The notes below the pieces were generated by a model that was not told the origin of the DNA, ran no database searches, and saw only the letters and a program-made list of their open reading frames with translations. Positions 15,807 to 24,019 of a stretch of 36,021 bases of DNA are shown here, in pieces. Origin of the DNA: Oscillospiraceae bacterium (lineage in GTDB: Bacteria > Bacillota > Clostridia > Oscillospirales > Oscillospiraceae); contig CAJTCG010000028.1 of the NCBI GenBank assembly GCA_910574635.1, positions 1-36,021 on the forward strand, read 5' to 3'. The position numbers and the translations under genes were made by a program. Each line of letters opens with the position of its first letter. The first letter of the stretch is position 1.

Positions 15807-15877
15807 TTCTACTGTTTTGGACAGAATGAGGTTGCCCTTTGCTATCCCAGAGGTGGACGGAATGTTGTGGATTTCCA

Positions 15878-15911
15878 CGGCTAAATTTGCAAACGTTTGC
15901 AAATTTAGCCG
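15878..15911. promoter_or_regulatory. LacI-type operator, perfect 34-bp palindrome (O1 of second LacI)
   Basis: The 34-base segment centred between 15894 and 15895 is perfectly self-complementary. Its core is TTGCAAACGTTTGCAA and its outer arms read CGGCTAAA. The central CG is typical of LacI-family operators. It lies about 160 bases upstream of the LacI gene at 16074 and shares its core with the site at 17149-17178. Confidence 0.85.
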
Positions 15912-16002
15912 CGGAATATCAGACTTTTTGCACAAAGTACTTCTTTCCTTCTGGATAATTTGCCAAGAAAGCGACGGAGGCGAAAAAAACAGCGAAGTCC
16001 GG

Positions 16003-16030
16003 TTGTTTTCGCCGGAATTTAGAGTATAAT
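16003..16030 (+). promoter_or_regulatory. Promoter of the second LacI gene
   Basis: TTGTTT (16003-16008) and a perfect TATAAT (16025-16030) are spaced by 16 bases, about 45 bases before the LacI start. The palindromic operator lies roughly 90 bases upstream of the -35, so repression here may need looping to the second operator, or another promoter nearer to the palindrome. Confidence 0.65.
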
Positions 16031-16073
16031 GAAAATATCGATATGGAAATTCTCCCTGTCGAAAGGAGCTCTT

Positions 16074-17060
16074 ATGTCAGTTACGATCAAGGACATTGCG
16101 AAGGTCTGCGACGTTTCGTATTCTACTGTTTCACGGGTCCTGAATGGGAAAAATGTCCGGCAGAATGCCAAAAACGACTGGATACTGGCCACAGCAAAGG
16201 CTCTTGGGTACAAGCCCCACAATATTGCGCGGCAGCTGGTGACCAAGGAAAGCGACACCATAGGTATGATTATTCCGGACGTTTCCAACTCTCATTATTC
16301 CGAAATTACGAAAAGCGTTCAGGATTATGCAAACTGGCTCGGGTATCAGGTGCTGATTTCAAATACAGATTGGGACTTGGTGAAAGAGTCCACGGCACGG
16401 GACTCTCTGTTGACAAAGAATGTAGCTGGAATTATCGTGATGCCGGTCTGCGACCGAAGTCATCTGATCTTTCGCTCTCTGGATGTCCCTCTTGTATTTT
16501 TGGGGACCAGAACAGAAGAAAAGCATATTGACTATGTAGTAATGGACAATATTCAGGCCACAATGGATGCTACGGAATATCTGATTGGCCGGGGATGTCG
16601 AACACTTGCATACATTGGCCGGAAGATATCCAACTACTCCTCACGGGACCGGATGGAAGGTTTCCTGCGAGCGATGAAGGAACACGGATTAAGCAGGGAA
16701 GCCATTGTGGCCAGTGCCGACAGCCTGGAATTTCCGGGGGGCTATGCGGAGACGAAGCGCCTGCTGACGCAGGTTCCCCGGCCGGATGGGCTGATTGTCT
16801 TCAATGATCAGTTGGCTTTCAGCGTGATGGCAGGAATTATTTCCTGCGGTTATGCGGTGGGCAGGGATGTTTTGGTGGTCAGCTTTGATGATTTACAGAT
16901 TTCCGCCCTCCCTCAGATCAGTCTGACAACGATCACTCCCTCGAAAGAAGAGCTGGGACGGGTGGCGGTGGATTTGATTCTTCGACGGCAAAAGGAGCCT
17001 GAGGCGGAGCGGAAAGCTGTAATCGTTTCCTCAAAAATGGTAAAACGCGCAACAGGATGA
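16074..17060 (+). CDS. LacI-family regulator of the ABC-GDPD-MBL operon
   Basis: A 328-residue repressor with an N-terminal HTH (VTIKDIAKVCDVSYSTVSRVL) and hinge helix (ALGYKPHNIARQL), followed by a sugar-binding-protein-like effector domain (TIGMIIPDVSNSHYSEI, IIVMPVC, GLIVFNDQLAFSVMAGI, VVSFDDLQ). The start at 16074 has AAAGGAG 5 bases upstream; the frame runs 15 codons further but without support. Palindromic operators with the same core lie upstream of this gene and upstream of the binding-protein gene that follows, so it likely controls itself and the transport operon. It resembles the first LacI only at the family level. Confidence 0.92.
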   Translation: MSVTIKDIAKVCDVSYSTVSRVLNGKNVRQNAKNDWILATAKALGYKPHNIARQLVTKESDTIGMIIPDVSNSHYSEITKSVQDYANWLGYQVLISNTDWDLVKESTARDSLLTKNVAGIIVMPVCDRSHLIFRSLDVPLVFLGTRTEEKHIDYVVMDNIQATMDATEYLIGRGCRTLAYIGRKISNYSSRDRMEGFLRAMKEHGLSREAIVASADSLEFPGGYAETKRLLTQVPRPDGLIVFNDQLAFSVMAGIISCGYAVGRDVLVVSFDDLQISALPQISLTTITPSKEELGRVAVDLILRRQKEPEAERKAVIVSSKMVKRATG

Positions 17061-17148
17061 CATTTTCAAATGGGCTCAGAGAGGGGCATACATCTTGAGC
17101 TGGGAGAAAGTGAGGTGATTTGAATGGTTTAAACAAATTTATTTTTGT

Positions 17149-17178
17149 CCAAAACTTGCAAACGTGTGCAAGTTTTGG
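17149..17178. promoter_or_regulatory. LacI-type operator upstream of the ABC binding-protein gene (O2)
   Basis: Arms CCAAAACTTGC and GCAAGTTTTGG are perfect complements around the centre AAACGTGT. The core TTGCAAACGTGTGCAA differs at one base from the core of the operator at 15878-15911. It lies 85 bases before the binding-protein ATG. A second imperfect hairpin (17178-17216, GGTGTACAGGG paired with CCCTGTGCACT) overlaps its end and falls in the untranslated leader. Confidence 0.8.
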
Positions 17179-17263
17179 GCGGTGTACAGGGGGGATCTTG
17201 GGCCCTGTGCACTGCCAGGAAAACCTGCAAAACAGTTTGAAGAGGAAGAAAGGAGACTTCACG

Positions 17264-18550
17264 ATGAAAAGATTTTTTGCTGTAATGCTGACGCTGATCC
17301 TGCTGGCGGGTCTGACCGCCTGTGGACAGTCCAGTCAAAGCGCTCCGTCCGGACAGAGCGGACCAACCGAGCAGCAGGACGCCGGAGGAGCAGACCGGGG
17401 CAAGACGGTGAACGTCTTTACCAAAAAGCGCGAATGGAACTGGGACCGCATTAAAGAAGCCTTTGAGGCATCCCACGAGGGATATACCCTCAATGTTGAA
17501 ATCACAGAGGCAACAGATTATTACAACCTTCTGAAGACGTATGTCACTACCGGAGACTTGCCTGATGTCATCCAGACCATTCCCGGCTCCACCATTGAAC
17601 TCTGGAAGGAATACCTGGTGGATATCGGAGACCTGGAAGCCTTTGGAAAGATGGCACCGGAGATTTCTGCTGAATACCTGATGGACGGCGCATATTACGG
17701 CGTTCCGCTGTTCGCGGAATATCACGGTGTCATCTATAACATGGCCCGACTGAAGGCGGCAGGAATCACCAAGGTCCCGGATACTCTGGATGAGTTCAAA
17801 GCCATGAATGAGGCCCTGGCTGCCGCCGGAGAACCCACAGGTATCGCGCCATGGAAAGGTGCATCTTCCATCATCGCCCATATGAGTGCCCCTGTTTTCG
17901 GTGCTCAGAGTGACAGCCTGTCTTATTACCGGGAAATTGAGTCCGGCACCCGGGAGCTGGCAGGAGACCGGGACTGGAACATGTTCCTGGATTATATGGA
18001 TGCTGTTCGAGAGTATGGCAACAGCGACGCACTGAACACCGACAATACCACAGAGAGAAATGCCATGTATGTGGGCGAATATGCATGGTACGCTCATGAC
18101 GGCTCCTGGGTTACGCCCGCCCTCCGGGCTACGAATCCTGATATGGAGGAGAATCTCCAACTGGGTGTGTATCCCTATTCTAACGATGCGTCCGAGAATA
18201 AGATCGGCGTCAGCACCCAGAGTCTGAGCATCATGAACACGGAAAACGTAGAGGCTGCGAAGGTCTTCGTGGACTGGCTGCTGGGGTCTGACGAGGGCTG
18301 TGACATTCTGGTCAAAGAATGCAACACCGTCATCCTGCGCACAGATTACGAGATGGATGCCGCAGATGTCGGCGCGCTGGCCGTTCAGGGCCGGGAATTG
18401 AGCGAGGCTGGTCGGGGAGCCAATAATTTCCGCTATATCTCCGATGCGGTGATTCTTAACTGCGCCGACAGTATACAGAAATATATCGCCGGAGTTGCCG
18501 ACCGTGAGGCCTTCTTCCGGGAGATGGAGATCCATATCCAGAACGGATGA
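17264..18550 (+). CDS. ABC transporter extracellular solute-binding lipoprotein (sugar type)
   Basis: A 428-residue binding protein with lipoprotein signal MKRFFAVMLTLILLAGLTACG (lipobox LTAC) and a Ser/Gln/Gly-rich linker. The body shows family-1 features: TVNVFTKKREWNWDRIKEAFEA, a DLPDVIQTIPGS segment, and a PLFAEYHGVIYNMARLKAAGI region forming the inter-domain cleft. The length is typical (about 430). AAAGGAG lies 8 bases before the ATG, which was chosen over an upstream in-frame start because it opens the signal peptide. Expression is probably repressed by the LacI at the operator 17149-17178. The ligand may be a sugar, polyol or glycerophospho-compound. The glycerophosphodiesterase-family gene downstream favours the last, by inference. 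Confidence 0.9.
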   Translation: MKRFFAVMLTLILLAGLTACGQSSQSAPSGQSGPTEQQDAGGADRGKTVNVFTKKREWNWDRIKEAFEASHEGYTLNVEITEATDYYNLLKTYVTTGDLPDVIQTIPGSTIELWKEYLVDIGDLEAFGKMAPEISAEYLMDGAYYGVPLFAEYHGVIYNMARLKAAGITKVPDTLDEFKAMNEALAAAGEPTGIAPWKGASSIIAHMSAPVFGAQSDSLSYYREIESGTRELAGDRDWNMFLDYMDAVREYGNSDALNTDNTTERNAMYVGEYAWYAHDGSWVTPALRATNPDMEENLQLGVYPYSNDASENKIGVSTQSLSIMNTENVEAAKVFVDWLLGSDEGCDILVKECNTVILRTDYEMDAADVGALAVQGRELSEAGRGANNFRYISDAVILNCADSIQKYIAGVADREAFFREMEIHIQNG

Positions 18551-18557
18551 CAGCTGT

Positions 18558-18593
18558 CCGGCGGCGGAAATTCCCGGCCATTTCCGCCGCCGG
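18558..18593 (+). other. Intercistronic hairpin after the binding-protein gene
   Basis: Perfect 14-base arms (CCGGCGGCGGAAAT and its complement) enclose an 8-base loop, 7 bases after the stop. No T-run follows. Such hairpins between binding-protein and permease genes commonly raise the binding protein's share of expression through mRNA protection or partial termination; that role is inferred here. Confidence 0.65.
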
Positions 18594-18673
18594 AGGTTGG
18601 AGTAGGGGGCGGCAGGTTCCGAAAGAATAAGCCCTCTTTGCGGCAGGATGGACTTTAATGGAGGAAACGTTTT

Positions 18674-19573
18674 ATGGAACACAGGAAACGATCACTGTCG
18701 CGGCGGCAGTGGAGCTTTTGGGGATACGAGCTGATTTTCTGCGGCATTCTGGTTATGATGTTTCTGCTGATGAAAATCATCCCGTTTTTCCTGAGCATTG
18801 GGTACGCCTTTACAGATTGGAACGGCGTGTCCGGCACGGTAAACGCCAACGGTCTGGAGAACTTCAGCAGGCTGGCGCGGGACAGCCAGTTCTGGTATTC
18901 TCTGAAATTTACCATCGGGCAGTGTTTGGTGGCGGTGATCTCGACGAACCTGATTGGTTTTGCACTGGCCTACTTTCTGGTAAAGCCGCTGAAGGCGCGG
19001 GGGCTGATGCGTGCGGGCTTTTATCTGCCCAATGTCATCGGCGGGCTGGTTCTGGGCTATATCTGGCAGTTTATCTTTTTGAAGGTTTTCCCCGCCCTTG
19101 GGCAGCTCACGGGAATTCACCTGTTCAATCTTCTGTGGCTAGGCACTCCTGCCACGGCGTTCTGGGGCCTCTGCATTGTGCAGGCATGGTCCACCATCGG
19201 CTATTTCATGCTGCTGTATATTGCCGGCTTTGCAGCGCTTCCGAATGAGTGCCTGGAGTCGGCACGGGTAGATGGAGCCGGTCCGGTTCAGACCCTGATT
19301 TCCATTATCCTTCCGCTGATGCGGCCCACCTTTACACGCTGTTTGTTTTTAAGTATTGTGAACAGCTTTAAGATTTATACGGTGAACCTGGCTCTGACAG
19401 AAGGAGGCCCCTGGGGCTCCTCCGAGGGGATTGCCATGAATATTTACAAGACGGCGTTTACGGAAAACCGCATGGGCTACGGTTCAGCGAAGTCTCTGGT
19501 ATTCACTCTGTTTGTTGTAGCATTTACCGGATTACAGCTCTTTTTGACTGGACGAGAGGAGGTTGAAGCATAA
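18674..19573 (+). CDS. ABC transporter permease (MalF/UgpA-like)
   Basis: A 299-residue inner-membrane permease with six hydrophobic segments. It carries the cytoplasmic EAA loop ECLESARVDGAGPVQTLISI followed by ILPLMRPT, which contacts the ATPase. The start has GGAGG 9 bases upstream. It follows the binding-protein gene after a 123-base gap containing a hairpin, and its TAA overlaps the ATG of the next permease by one base (TAATG). No ATP-binding gene is present in the operon. In Firmicutes such importers commonly share a general ATPase of the MsmK type encoded elsewhere. Confidence 0.92.
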   Translation: MEHRKRSLSRRQWSFWGYELIFCGILVMMFLLMKIIPFFLSIGYAFTDWNGVSGTVNANGLENFSRLARDSQFWYSLKFTIGQCLVAVISTNLIGFALAYFLVKPLKARGLMRAGFYLPNVIGGLVLGYIWQFIFLKVFPALGQLTGIHLFNLLWLGTPATAFWGLCIVQAWSTIGYFMLLYIAGFAALPNECLESARVDGAGPVQTLISIILPLMRPTFTRCLFLSIVNSFKIYTVNLALTEGGPWGSSEGIAMNIYKTAFTENRMGYGSAKSLVFTLFVVAFTGLQLFLTGREEVEA

Positions 19574-20409
19574 TGGGAACCAGACAGGAAAGACGGAAGG
19601 CAAATATACTCACAGTAATATTTCTATTGCTGTTATCGGCGGTGCTGCTTCCTTTTGGAATTATTCTGCTCAATTCCTTTAAATCCCTGTTGGAGATTGC
19701 GCAGAACATTCTTGGTCTGCCGGACCAGTGGGGCGTTGACAATTACCTCCGGGCGTGGGATATTCTGGAGTATCCCCACTCATTTTTCAATACGCTGGTT
19801 GTTACGCTCCTGGGCAACGCTGGCCTGATTATCTTCGGAACGATGACGGGATATTGGCTGGCGCGGCACCGGAACCGGCTGAACCGGGCGTTGTACCTTC
19901 TGTTTCTGGTGGCCATGGCCATTCCCTTTGAGGCCTGTATGATTCCGGTCATGCGAGTGACAAACCTCTTCCATCTGAACGGAAGCCTGACAGGCATGGG
20001 TATTTGCTATTGGGGGCTGGGTGCGTCTACGGTGGTGTTTTTGACCTACGGCGCGGTTCTAAACATTCCCCATGAGCTGGAGGAATCCGCCAGAATCGAT
20101 GGCTGTGGGCGTCTGCGGCTCTTCTGGCAGATTGTGTTTCCCCTGCTCAGGCCCATTGTGGTCACATTCACCATTATGAATACCTTCTGGTTTTGGAATG
20201 ACTACCTGATGCCGCAGCTGATGCTGGGGCGGAACCGGACGCTCTATACCCTTCAGCTGAACATGCGCTCCATGTTTATGGAATATTTCACCATGTGGGA
20301 TGTGGCCTTAGCGGGACTCGTAATGATTCTGATCCCGACTGTCATTTATTTTGTCGCGGCGCAAAAACATATTATTGGAGGTTTGACCTCCGGCTCGGTT
20401 AAAGGCTGA
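19573..20409 (+). CDS. ABC transporter permease (MalG/UgpE-like)
   Basis: A 278-residue permease with six hydrophobic segments. It has the MalG-type EAA loop IPHELEESARIDGCGRLRLF with IVFPLLRPIV after it. It pairs with the preceding permease to form the channel; the one-base stop/start overlap implies coupled translation. The N-terminal NSFKSLLEI loop and the periplasmic segment WGVDNYLRAWD are typical of this subfamily. The length is normal. Confidence 0.92.
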   Translation: MGTRQERRKANILTVIFLLLLSAVLLPFGIILLNSFKSLLEIAQNILGLPDQWGVDNYLRAWDILEYPHSFFNTLVVTLLGNAGLIIFGTMTGYWLARHRNRLNRALYLLFLVAMAIPFEACMIPVMRVTNLFHLNGSLTGMGICYWGLGASTVVFLTYGAVLNIPHELEESARIDGCGRLRLFWQIVFPLLRPIVVTFTIMNTFWFWNDYLMPQLMLGRNRTLYTLQLNMRSMFMEYFTMWDVALAGLVMILIPTVIYFVAAQKHIIGGLTSGSVKG

Positions 20410-20431
20410 GCACAGGAAGGCGGAGAATTTT

Positions 20432-21349
20432 ATGAGAGGCAATCAGTATAATGAGCGGCTCAGGGGAGCTCTGGAAGCGAAAAAAGTGTTGGTAATGGCC
20501 CATCGGGGTGTCTCAGGGGCAAATATTGTGGACAACACCATTGAGAGTTACGATGTTGCGATTCGACATGGGGCAGATATCGTGGAGGTAGACGTATGCT
20601 CCACACTGGAGGGGGACCTCTTTGTCCTGCATGACGGCATGGAGCCCATGGTGCTGGGCCAACAGGAGAGCATCATCCACATGCACACCGCAGAGGTGCA
20701 AAAGCTTCGCTATCGTAATAAAAATAACACCCGCATTGATCATCCGATCAATACCTTTGACGAGGTCCTGGAGCACCTAAAAGGGCGCTGCCTGATTAAT
20801 GTGGATCGAGGCTGGGTCTGTTGGGAGTCGGTTTTCAGGGCGGTACTGCGGCACAATATGGCAGATCAGATTCTGTTTAAAAGCCCTCCGGAGGAAAAAT
20901 ATCTCCGCCAGATGTCGGAACAGAAAGAGCCTTTCATGTATATGCCGGTAGTTTGGTATCCGGAAGAAGTGGCTGCGGCGGAGCGCTATGATCTGAACAT
21001 GGTGGCAGTGGAAGTGATCGGCTATCGGGAGGACGCGCCCATCATGGAGGCCGCATTTCTGGAGAGCCTGCGGCAGAAGGGACTAATGCGTCTGATCAGT
21101 ACACTGACCCTGGCGAATCCGCTGGCCGATGTGGAGGCAGAATTTAGAAAATGGGGAAATTCGCGGATGAAAGGGGCTGTGCTGAATGGAAATATTCTCC
21201 TTTCTGGTGGTCACGACGATGACACCTCGCTTCTTCGTGATCCGGATTTGGGCTGGGGCTGGCTAGTGGAGCGTGGATTTAACGCTCTGCAAACGGACTG
21301 GGCACTGGATATGAACCTTTATCTTCGGGAGAAGGGGTACAATCCATAA
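20432..21349 (+). CDS. Glycerophosphodiester phosphodiesterase (GDPD) family protein
   Basis: A 305-residue soluble protein of the GDPD TIM-barrel family. It shows the catalytic motif AHRGVSG with H24, the DNTIESY segment in place of the usual PENT, the metal ligands E52 and D54 in IVEVDVC, and the general acid His in FVLHDG (H67). The C-terminal half is more divergent (GWGWLVERGFNALQTDW keeps the end-of-barrel pattern). No signal peptide is present, so it acts inside the cell on imported material. It would cleave glycerophosphodiesters to an alcohol and glycerol phosphate, though distant members act on other sugar or phosphodiester substrates. GGCGGAG precedes the ATG. It sits 22 bases after the permease gene and clearly belongs to the operon. 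Confidence 0.85.
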   Translation: MRGNQYNERLRGALEAKKVLVMAHRGVSGANIVDNTIESYDVAIRHGADIVEVDVCSTLEGDLFVLHDGMEPMVLGQQESIIHMHTAEVQKLRYRNKNNTRIDHPINTFDEVLEHLKGRCLINVDRGWVCWESVFRAVLRHNMADQILFKSPPEEKYLRQMSEQKEPFMYMPVVWYPEEVAAAERYDLNMVAVEVIGYREDAPIMEAAFLESLRQKGLMRLISTLTLANPLADVEAEFRKWGNSRMKGAVLNGNILLSGGHDDDTSLLRDPDLGWGWLVERGFNALQTDWALDMNLYLREKGYNP

Positions 21350-21397
21350 ATTGGACTGTGCGTTTATAGAGAAGAGAAGCAGCAAAGGGGGAGAGAT

Positions 21398-22357
21398 ATG
21401 TTATTGCTGGACTTTATCAATGTAGGCTATGGAGACAGCATTCTGGTTCAGGAAATTCAGGGGGGAGAAACGGTCTATACCCTGTTGGTGGACTGCGGCG
21501 ATACCGAGGAGGCGGCCGGTTATGAGCGGCAGCGTATCCGTACCTGTGACTATTTGAAAAAAGCAGGAGTCCGGCGGATTGACACCCTGCTGATTACACA
21601 TCTGCACAAAGATCACTTGGGAGGCCTCCTGCGGATCGCGGAAGTCTGTCCAATTCAGCGTATTGTGAGCAGCTATTATCCCCCTAGAAACGCGAAATCC
21701 CTGCGCAAAAGAGCGGAAGGATATCAGGCGGGAGCCCAAGCGCTGGCAGAAGCGGCGGGGATTTATCTGGATGCGCTTCGAGTCATGGAGCGATTTGGGA
21801 CCCGGCAGCAGCTTCTGCAAAATTCCTCCGAGACATTACGGCTGACGGATTCGCTTTCTCTGGACTGCGTTCAGGGCTGGAAGGACTTTAGTGACCGGCA
21901 GGGGCGTATTCTGGATGCGTTGTATCAGGATGATATTCCCCCGGCGGAAAGCGATATAAACTGGCTTGACTGCTGCATTAATTGCCTCAGCATTGTATCT
22001 TTGCTGCGCTATAAGGGGAAACGGGTCCTCTTGCCGGGAGACGCAGGCCTCAGCTTTTGGAATGACCATCCGCTTCCGGAGAACTGTGATATCGTCAAAT
22101 TGCCGCACCACGGCCACCGGGACGCCTTCAGCGCGGAATTGTTTCAAAAGACAGACCCGAAATATGTGGTGGTGTCCGTATCCAATGAGCGGACAGATGA
22201 CTGTCCCTGTGCCGATCTCCCTCGGATGTTAGAAGGAAGGGCGTTGCTTTTTACAGACGCCGTGATGCTGCCTTATTCGGAAGATGTTCCGTCCCGAACA
22301 GCGGTGCGGTTTACTGTTGACGGAACAGGACGACTCTATCCGCCGGCTTTGCTGTGA
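21398..22357 (+). CDS. MBL-fold hydrolase, ComEC/Rec2-like type, in the ABC-GDPD operon
   Basis: A 319-residue soluble metallo-beta-lactamase-fold protein beginning MLLLDFINVGYGDSILVQ. The metal-binding motif THLHKDH has H68, H70, D72 and H73, the later ligand is in RVLLPGDAG, and KLPHHGHRDAF gives the last His. It shares the NVGYGD opening, the size and the motif order with the protein at 5181-6182 and keeps the full GD motif that the other has altered. GGGGGAG is close to the ATG. It is the last gene of the LacI-controlled operon, 48 bases after the GDPD gene. No signal peptide. A role in opening a bond of the imported compound is inferred; the reaction is unknown. Confidence 0.82.
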   Translation: MLLLDFINVGYGDSILVQEIQGGETVYTLLVDCGDTEEAAGYERQRIRTCDYLKKAGVRRIDTLLITHLHKDHLGGLLRIAEVCPIQRIVSSYYPPRNAKSLRKRAEGYQAGAQALAEAAGIYLDALRVMERFGTRQQLLQNSSETLRLTDSLSLDCVQGWKDFSDRQGRILDALYQDDIPPAESDINWLDCCINCLSIVSLLRYKGKRVLLPGDAGLSFWNDHPLPENCDIVKLPHHGHRDAFSAELFQKTDPKYVVVSVSNERTDDCPCADLPRMLEGRALLFTDAVMLPYSEDVPSRTAVRFTVDGTGRLYPPALL

Positions 22358-22621
22358 ATAAAGAGTGCTTCATATTTGAGAGGGCTGCTCAGATAAGGTC
22401 AAAAACGAGGAGTGATGACTTTTGCCGTCAGTGCAAAATTTTTTGATTGTGGACTGTTGTCCGGTATATGTAACAGACTGGTAGTTTTTTATGGTAAAAG
22501 GTTATAATACTGCACTTCCAGATAAATCCTGACTTGATAGCTTTCCGTGTATACGCTTTTGCACCTGATGTGCAATAGTCAGAACAGGTAGCGCCCACCC
22601 AGGAGAACGGAGGAATGACAC
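22358..22621. other. Gene-free stretch after the MBL gene
   Basis: No coding frame is supported here. A TATAAT sits at 22503-22508 without a convincing -35. A GGAGG near 22610 belongs to the conjugative-element relic that follows. Base composition is more AT-rich than in the operon to the left, as expected at the edge of a mobile element. Confidence 0.5.
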
Positions 22622-23012
22622 TTGGCTAACCCCGCTCTGTTGGTGAAATAGGAAAACACACTGCCAAATGGATTTTATGCTTTGGCGGGTCAGCCCGCCT
22701 CGGCGGTGTCAGACGCCACCACCGTCCTCTCCAACGAGAAGACCTGAAAAGCGGTGGGCTGGGTGCTGGTGGCGATCCTCTCCCCCCTCATCCTGCTCAT
22801 CGCCTTTTTATGCGCTCTGGGCTCCGGCGCCACCGAGCACAATATTATCACTGTGGAGCTGTGCTTTTACGATACCACCACCATCCCAGCGGAAACGCCG
22901 GAGGAGTACCGGTTGTGCATTGAGGCCATGCGCTCCAGCTTCGGTCAGCTGGATACCGCCATAGCCGCTATCAACGAGAATACAAAGGAAAGAATCAGCC
23001 TTGACGAGATTA
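22622..23012 (+). pseudogene. Relic of a conjugative-element cell-wall hydrolase gene (C40/NlpC-type, N-terminal part)
   Basis: From a TTG with GGAGG 8 bases upstream one frame reads LANPALLVK, a TAG stop, then TVLSNEKT, a TGA stop, and KAVGWVLVAILSPLILLIAF with CALGSGATEHNIITVELCFY and AMRSSFGQLDTAIAAIN. The start (ANPALL, a membrane segment, ELCFY, EYREYI-like) matches the N-terminal region of the large membrane-anchored peptidoglycan hydrolases of Gram-positive conjugative transposons, as I remember them. Two internal stops and an IS insertion after DEI at 23012 show it is dead; the catalytic domain is missing. Confidence 0.6.
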
Positions 23013-23436
23013 GGCCCTGTTTGAAAAAAGATATTGCGCAAATAATGAATAAGAGTAAAATAGGGGCATGAAACGGTATGAATTAACAAAAGAACACTGG
23101 GAACAGGTAAAAGCAGTGCTGCCGCTGGAAAGAACAGGGAAGCGAGGCCGTCCCCGGAAAGATGAGCGGAGAATGCTCAATGGGATGCTCTGGATCGCCG
23201 CAGCAGAGCACGGTGGCGGGAATTGTCGGAGGCGTATGGCCCCTGGCAGTCCGTGTATGCCCGATTTGCTAAATGGCGGGACGATGGTACATTGGAAGCC
23301 ATATTTCGCGCATTGTCCGCAGATGCAGATATGGAAACCTGAGCCTGGACTCTACCTGTATCAAGGTTCACGAAAGTGCCAACGGAGGGGGGAAAAGGGC
23401 GGATAAGGCGGTTGGGCGAAGCAGAGGCGGACTTAG
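23013..23436 (+). mobile_element. IS5-family (IS427-like) element, left part only
   Basis: The left end GGCCCTGTTTGAAAAA begins after a TA, as expected for this group. The transposase gene starts at 23068. The element breaks off at about 23436, where a different IS5-family fragment in the opposite orientation begins. Its terminal repeat matches the ends of the MITE at 31953-32113 with one difference in the first 15 bases. Confidence 0.75.
23068..23434 (+). pseudogene. IS427-type transposase, frameshifted and truncated
   Basis: The first frame gives MKRYELTKEHWEQVKAVLPL and GKRGRPRKDERRMLNGMLWIA. A second frame continues with ARWRELSEAYGPWQSVYARF and AKWRDDGTLEAIFRAL. A third carries LSLDSTCIKVHESANG, containing the first catalytic Asp, and ADKAVGRSRGGL. 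These segments are in order but need at least two frame changes. Members of this group often use one programmed shift, but not at these places. The C-terminal catalytic part is missing. Confidence 0.75.
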
Positions 23437-23909
23437 GGATGCTCCACCTTGCAGCGTACGGCAGATTTTCGGTTTTCAATATGCCGCTCCCAGTTAATGG
23501 CATTGTCTGAAACCCTGGGGAACCGGCCCGGCCTGCGGTTGATGCGGTATTCAATGGCAGAAAGCTGCGGATTGCTTTTGATTTCTTCCCGTTTCTCTAT
23601 CCCAAGGTAGGCACTGTCCCGGTAGACCACCTTATCATCTTCCCGCAGAAGCCTTGCCGCTACAGTGACATCGTGGACATTTACTCCTTCATCGGATAAG
23701 CTGAACCAGCATTGCAGCAGATACATCCGCAGCATGGTTTCTATCTCAATCGGCGGACGCCCGCGTTTCCCGGTTGGATAGTGGGGGACGACCAGCGATA
23801 CCCATTCCTCCCATGGGATGATCTCGTCCATGATTTCCAGAAATTCTTCCCGTTTTGTTTTCTTTTTCCGGCTCCTGTATTCCATATCGCTAAAACTTTC
23901 CTGTTTCAT
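23433..23909 (-). pseudogene. IS5-family transposase with internal deletion
   Basis: The N-terminal part (MKQESFSDMEYRSRKKKTKR to FSLSDEGV) is joined in frame to NVHDVTVAARLLRED, skipping about 125 residues of the full protein, including the first catalytic Asp region. The C-terminal region ends SAVRCKVEHP, short of the final YRIVKNIFGF segment. It is therefore inactive. Confidence 0.85.
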
Positions 23910-23977
23910 ATCCCGCGCCCCCTTTCCCTTATTTTATCACATCTTCTATCATTTCGGGGAATTAAATCAGCGTTTCC
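23437..23977 (-). mobile_element. IS5-family fragment with internal deletion
   Basis: Same family as the elements at 14705, 34573 and 35756. The right inverted repeat (23962-23977) is followed by TTAA, a plausible target duplication. The left end is missing, cut where it joins the IS427-like fragment at 23436. Confidence 0.8.
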
Positions 23978-24019
23978 TTAAGATTCACCTCAAATATTAG
24001 TTATAGTTCATTCTATAAT

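Noticed and set aside
17178..17216. Leader hairpin of the ABC binding-protein gene as a riboswitch
   Set aside because: It is a single imperfect stem with no recognisable aptamer core and no alternative terminator. The adjacent LacI operator is a sufficient explanation for regulation.
17129..18682. Minus-strand ORF of 517 codons opposite the ABC binding protein
   Set aside because: The plus strand has a lipoprotein signal, ribosome site and operon context. The minus frame shows no motif.
20432..21349. GDPD-family gene as a housekeeping phospholipid enzyme unrelated to the transporter
   Set aside because: It lies 22 bases behind the permease gene on the same strand, under the same LacI operators, so an operon role is more likely.
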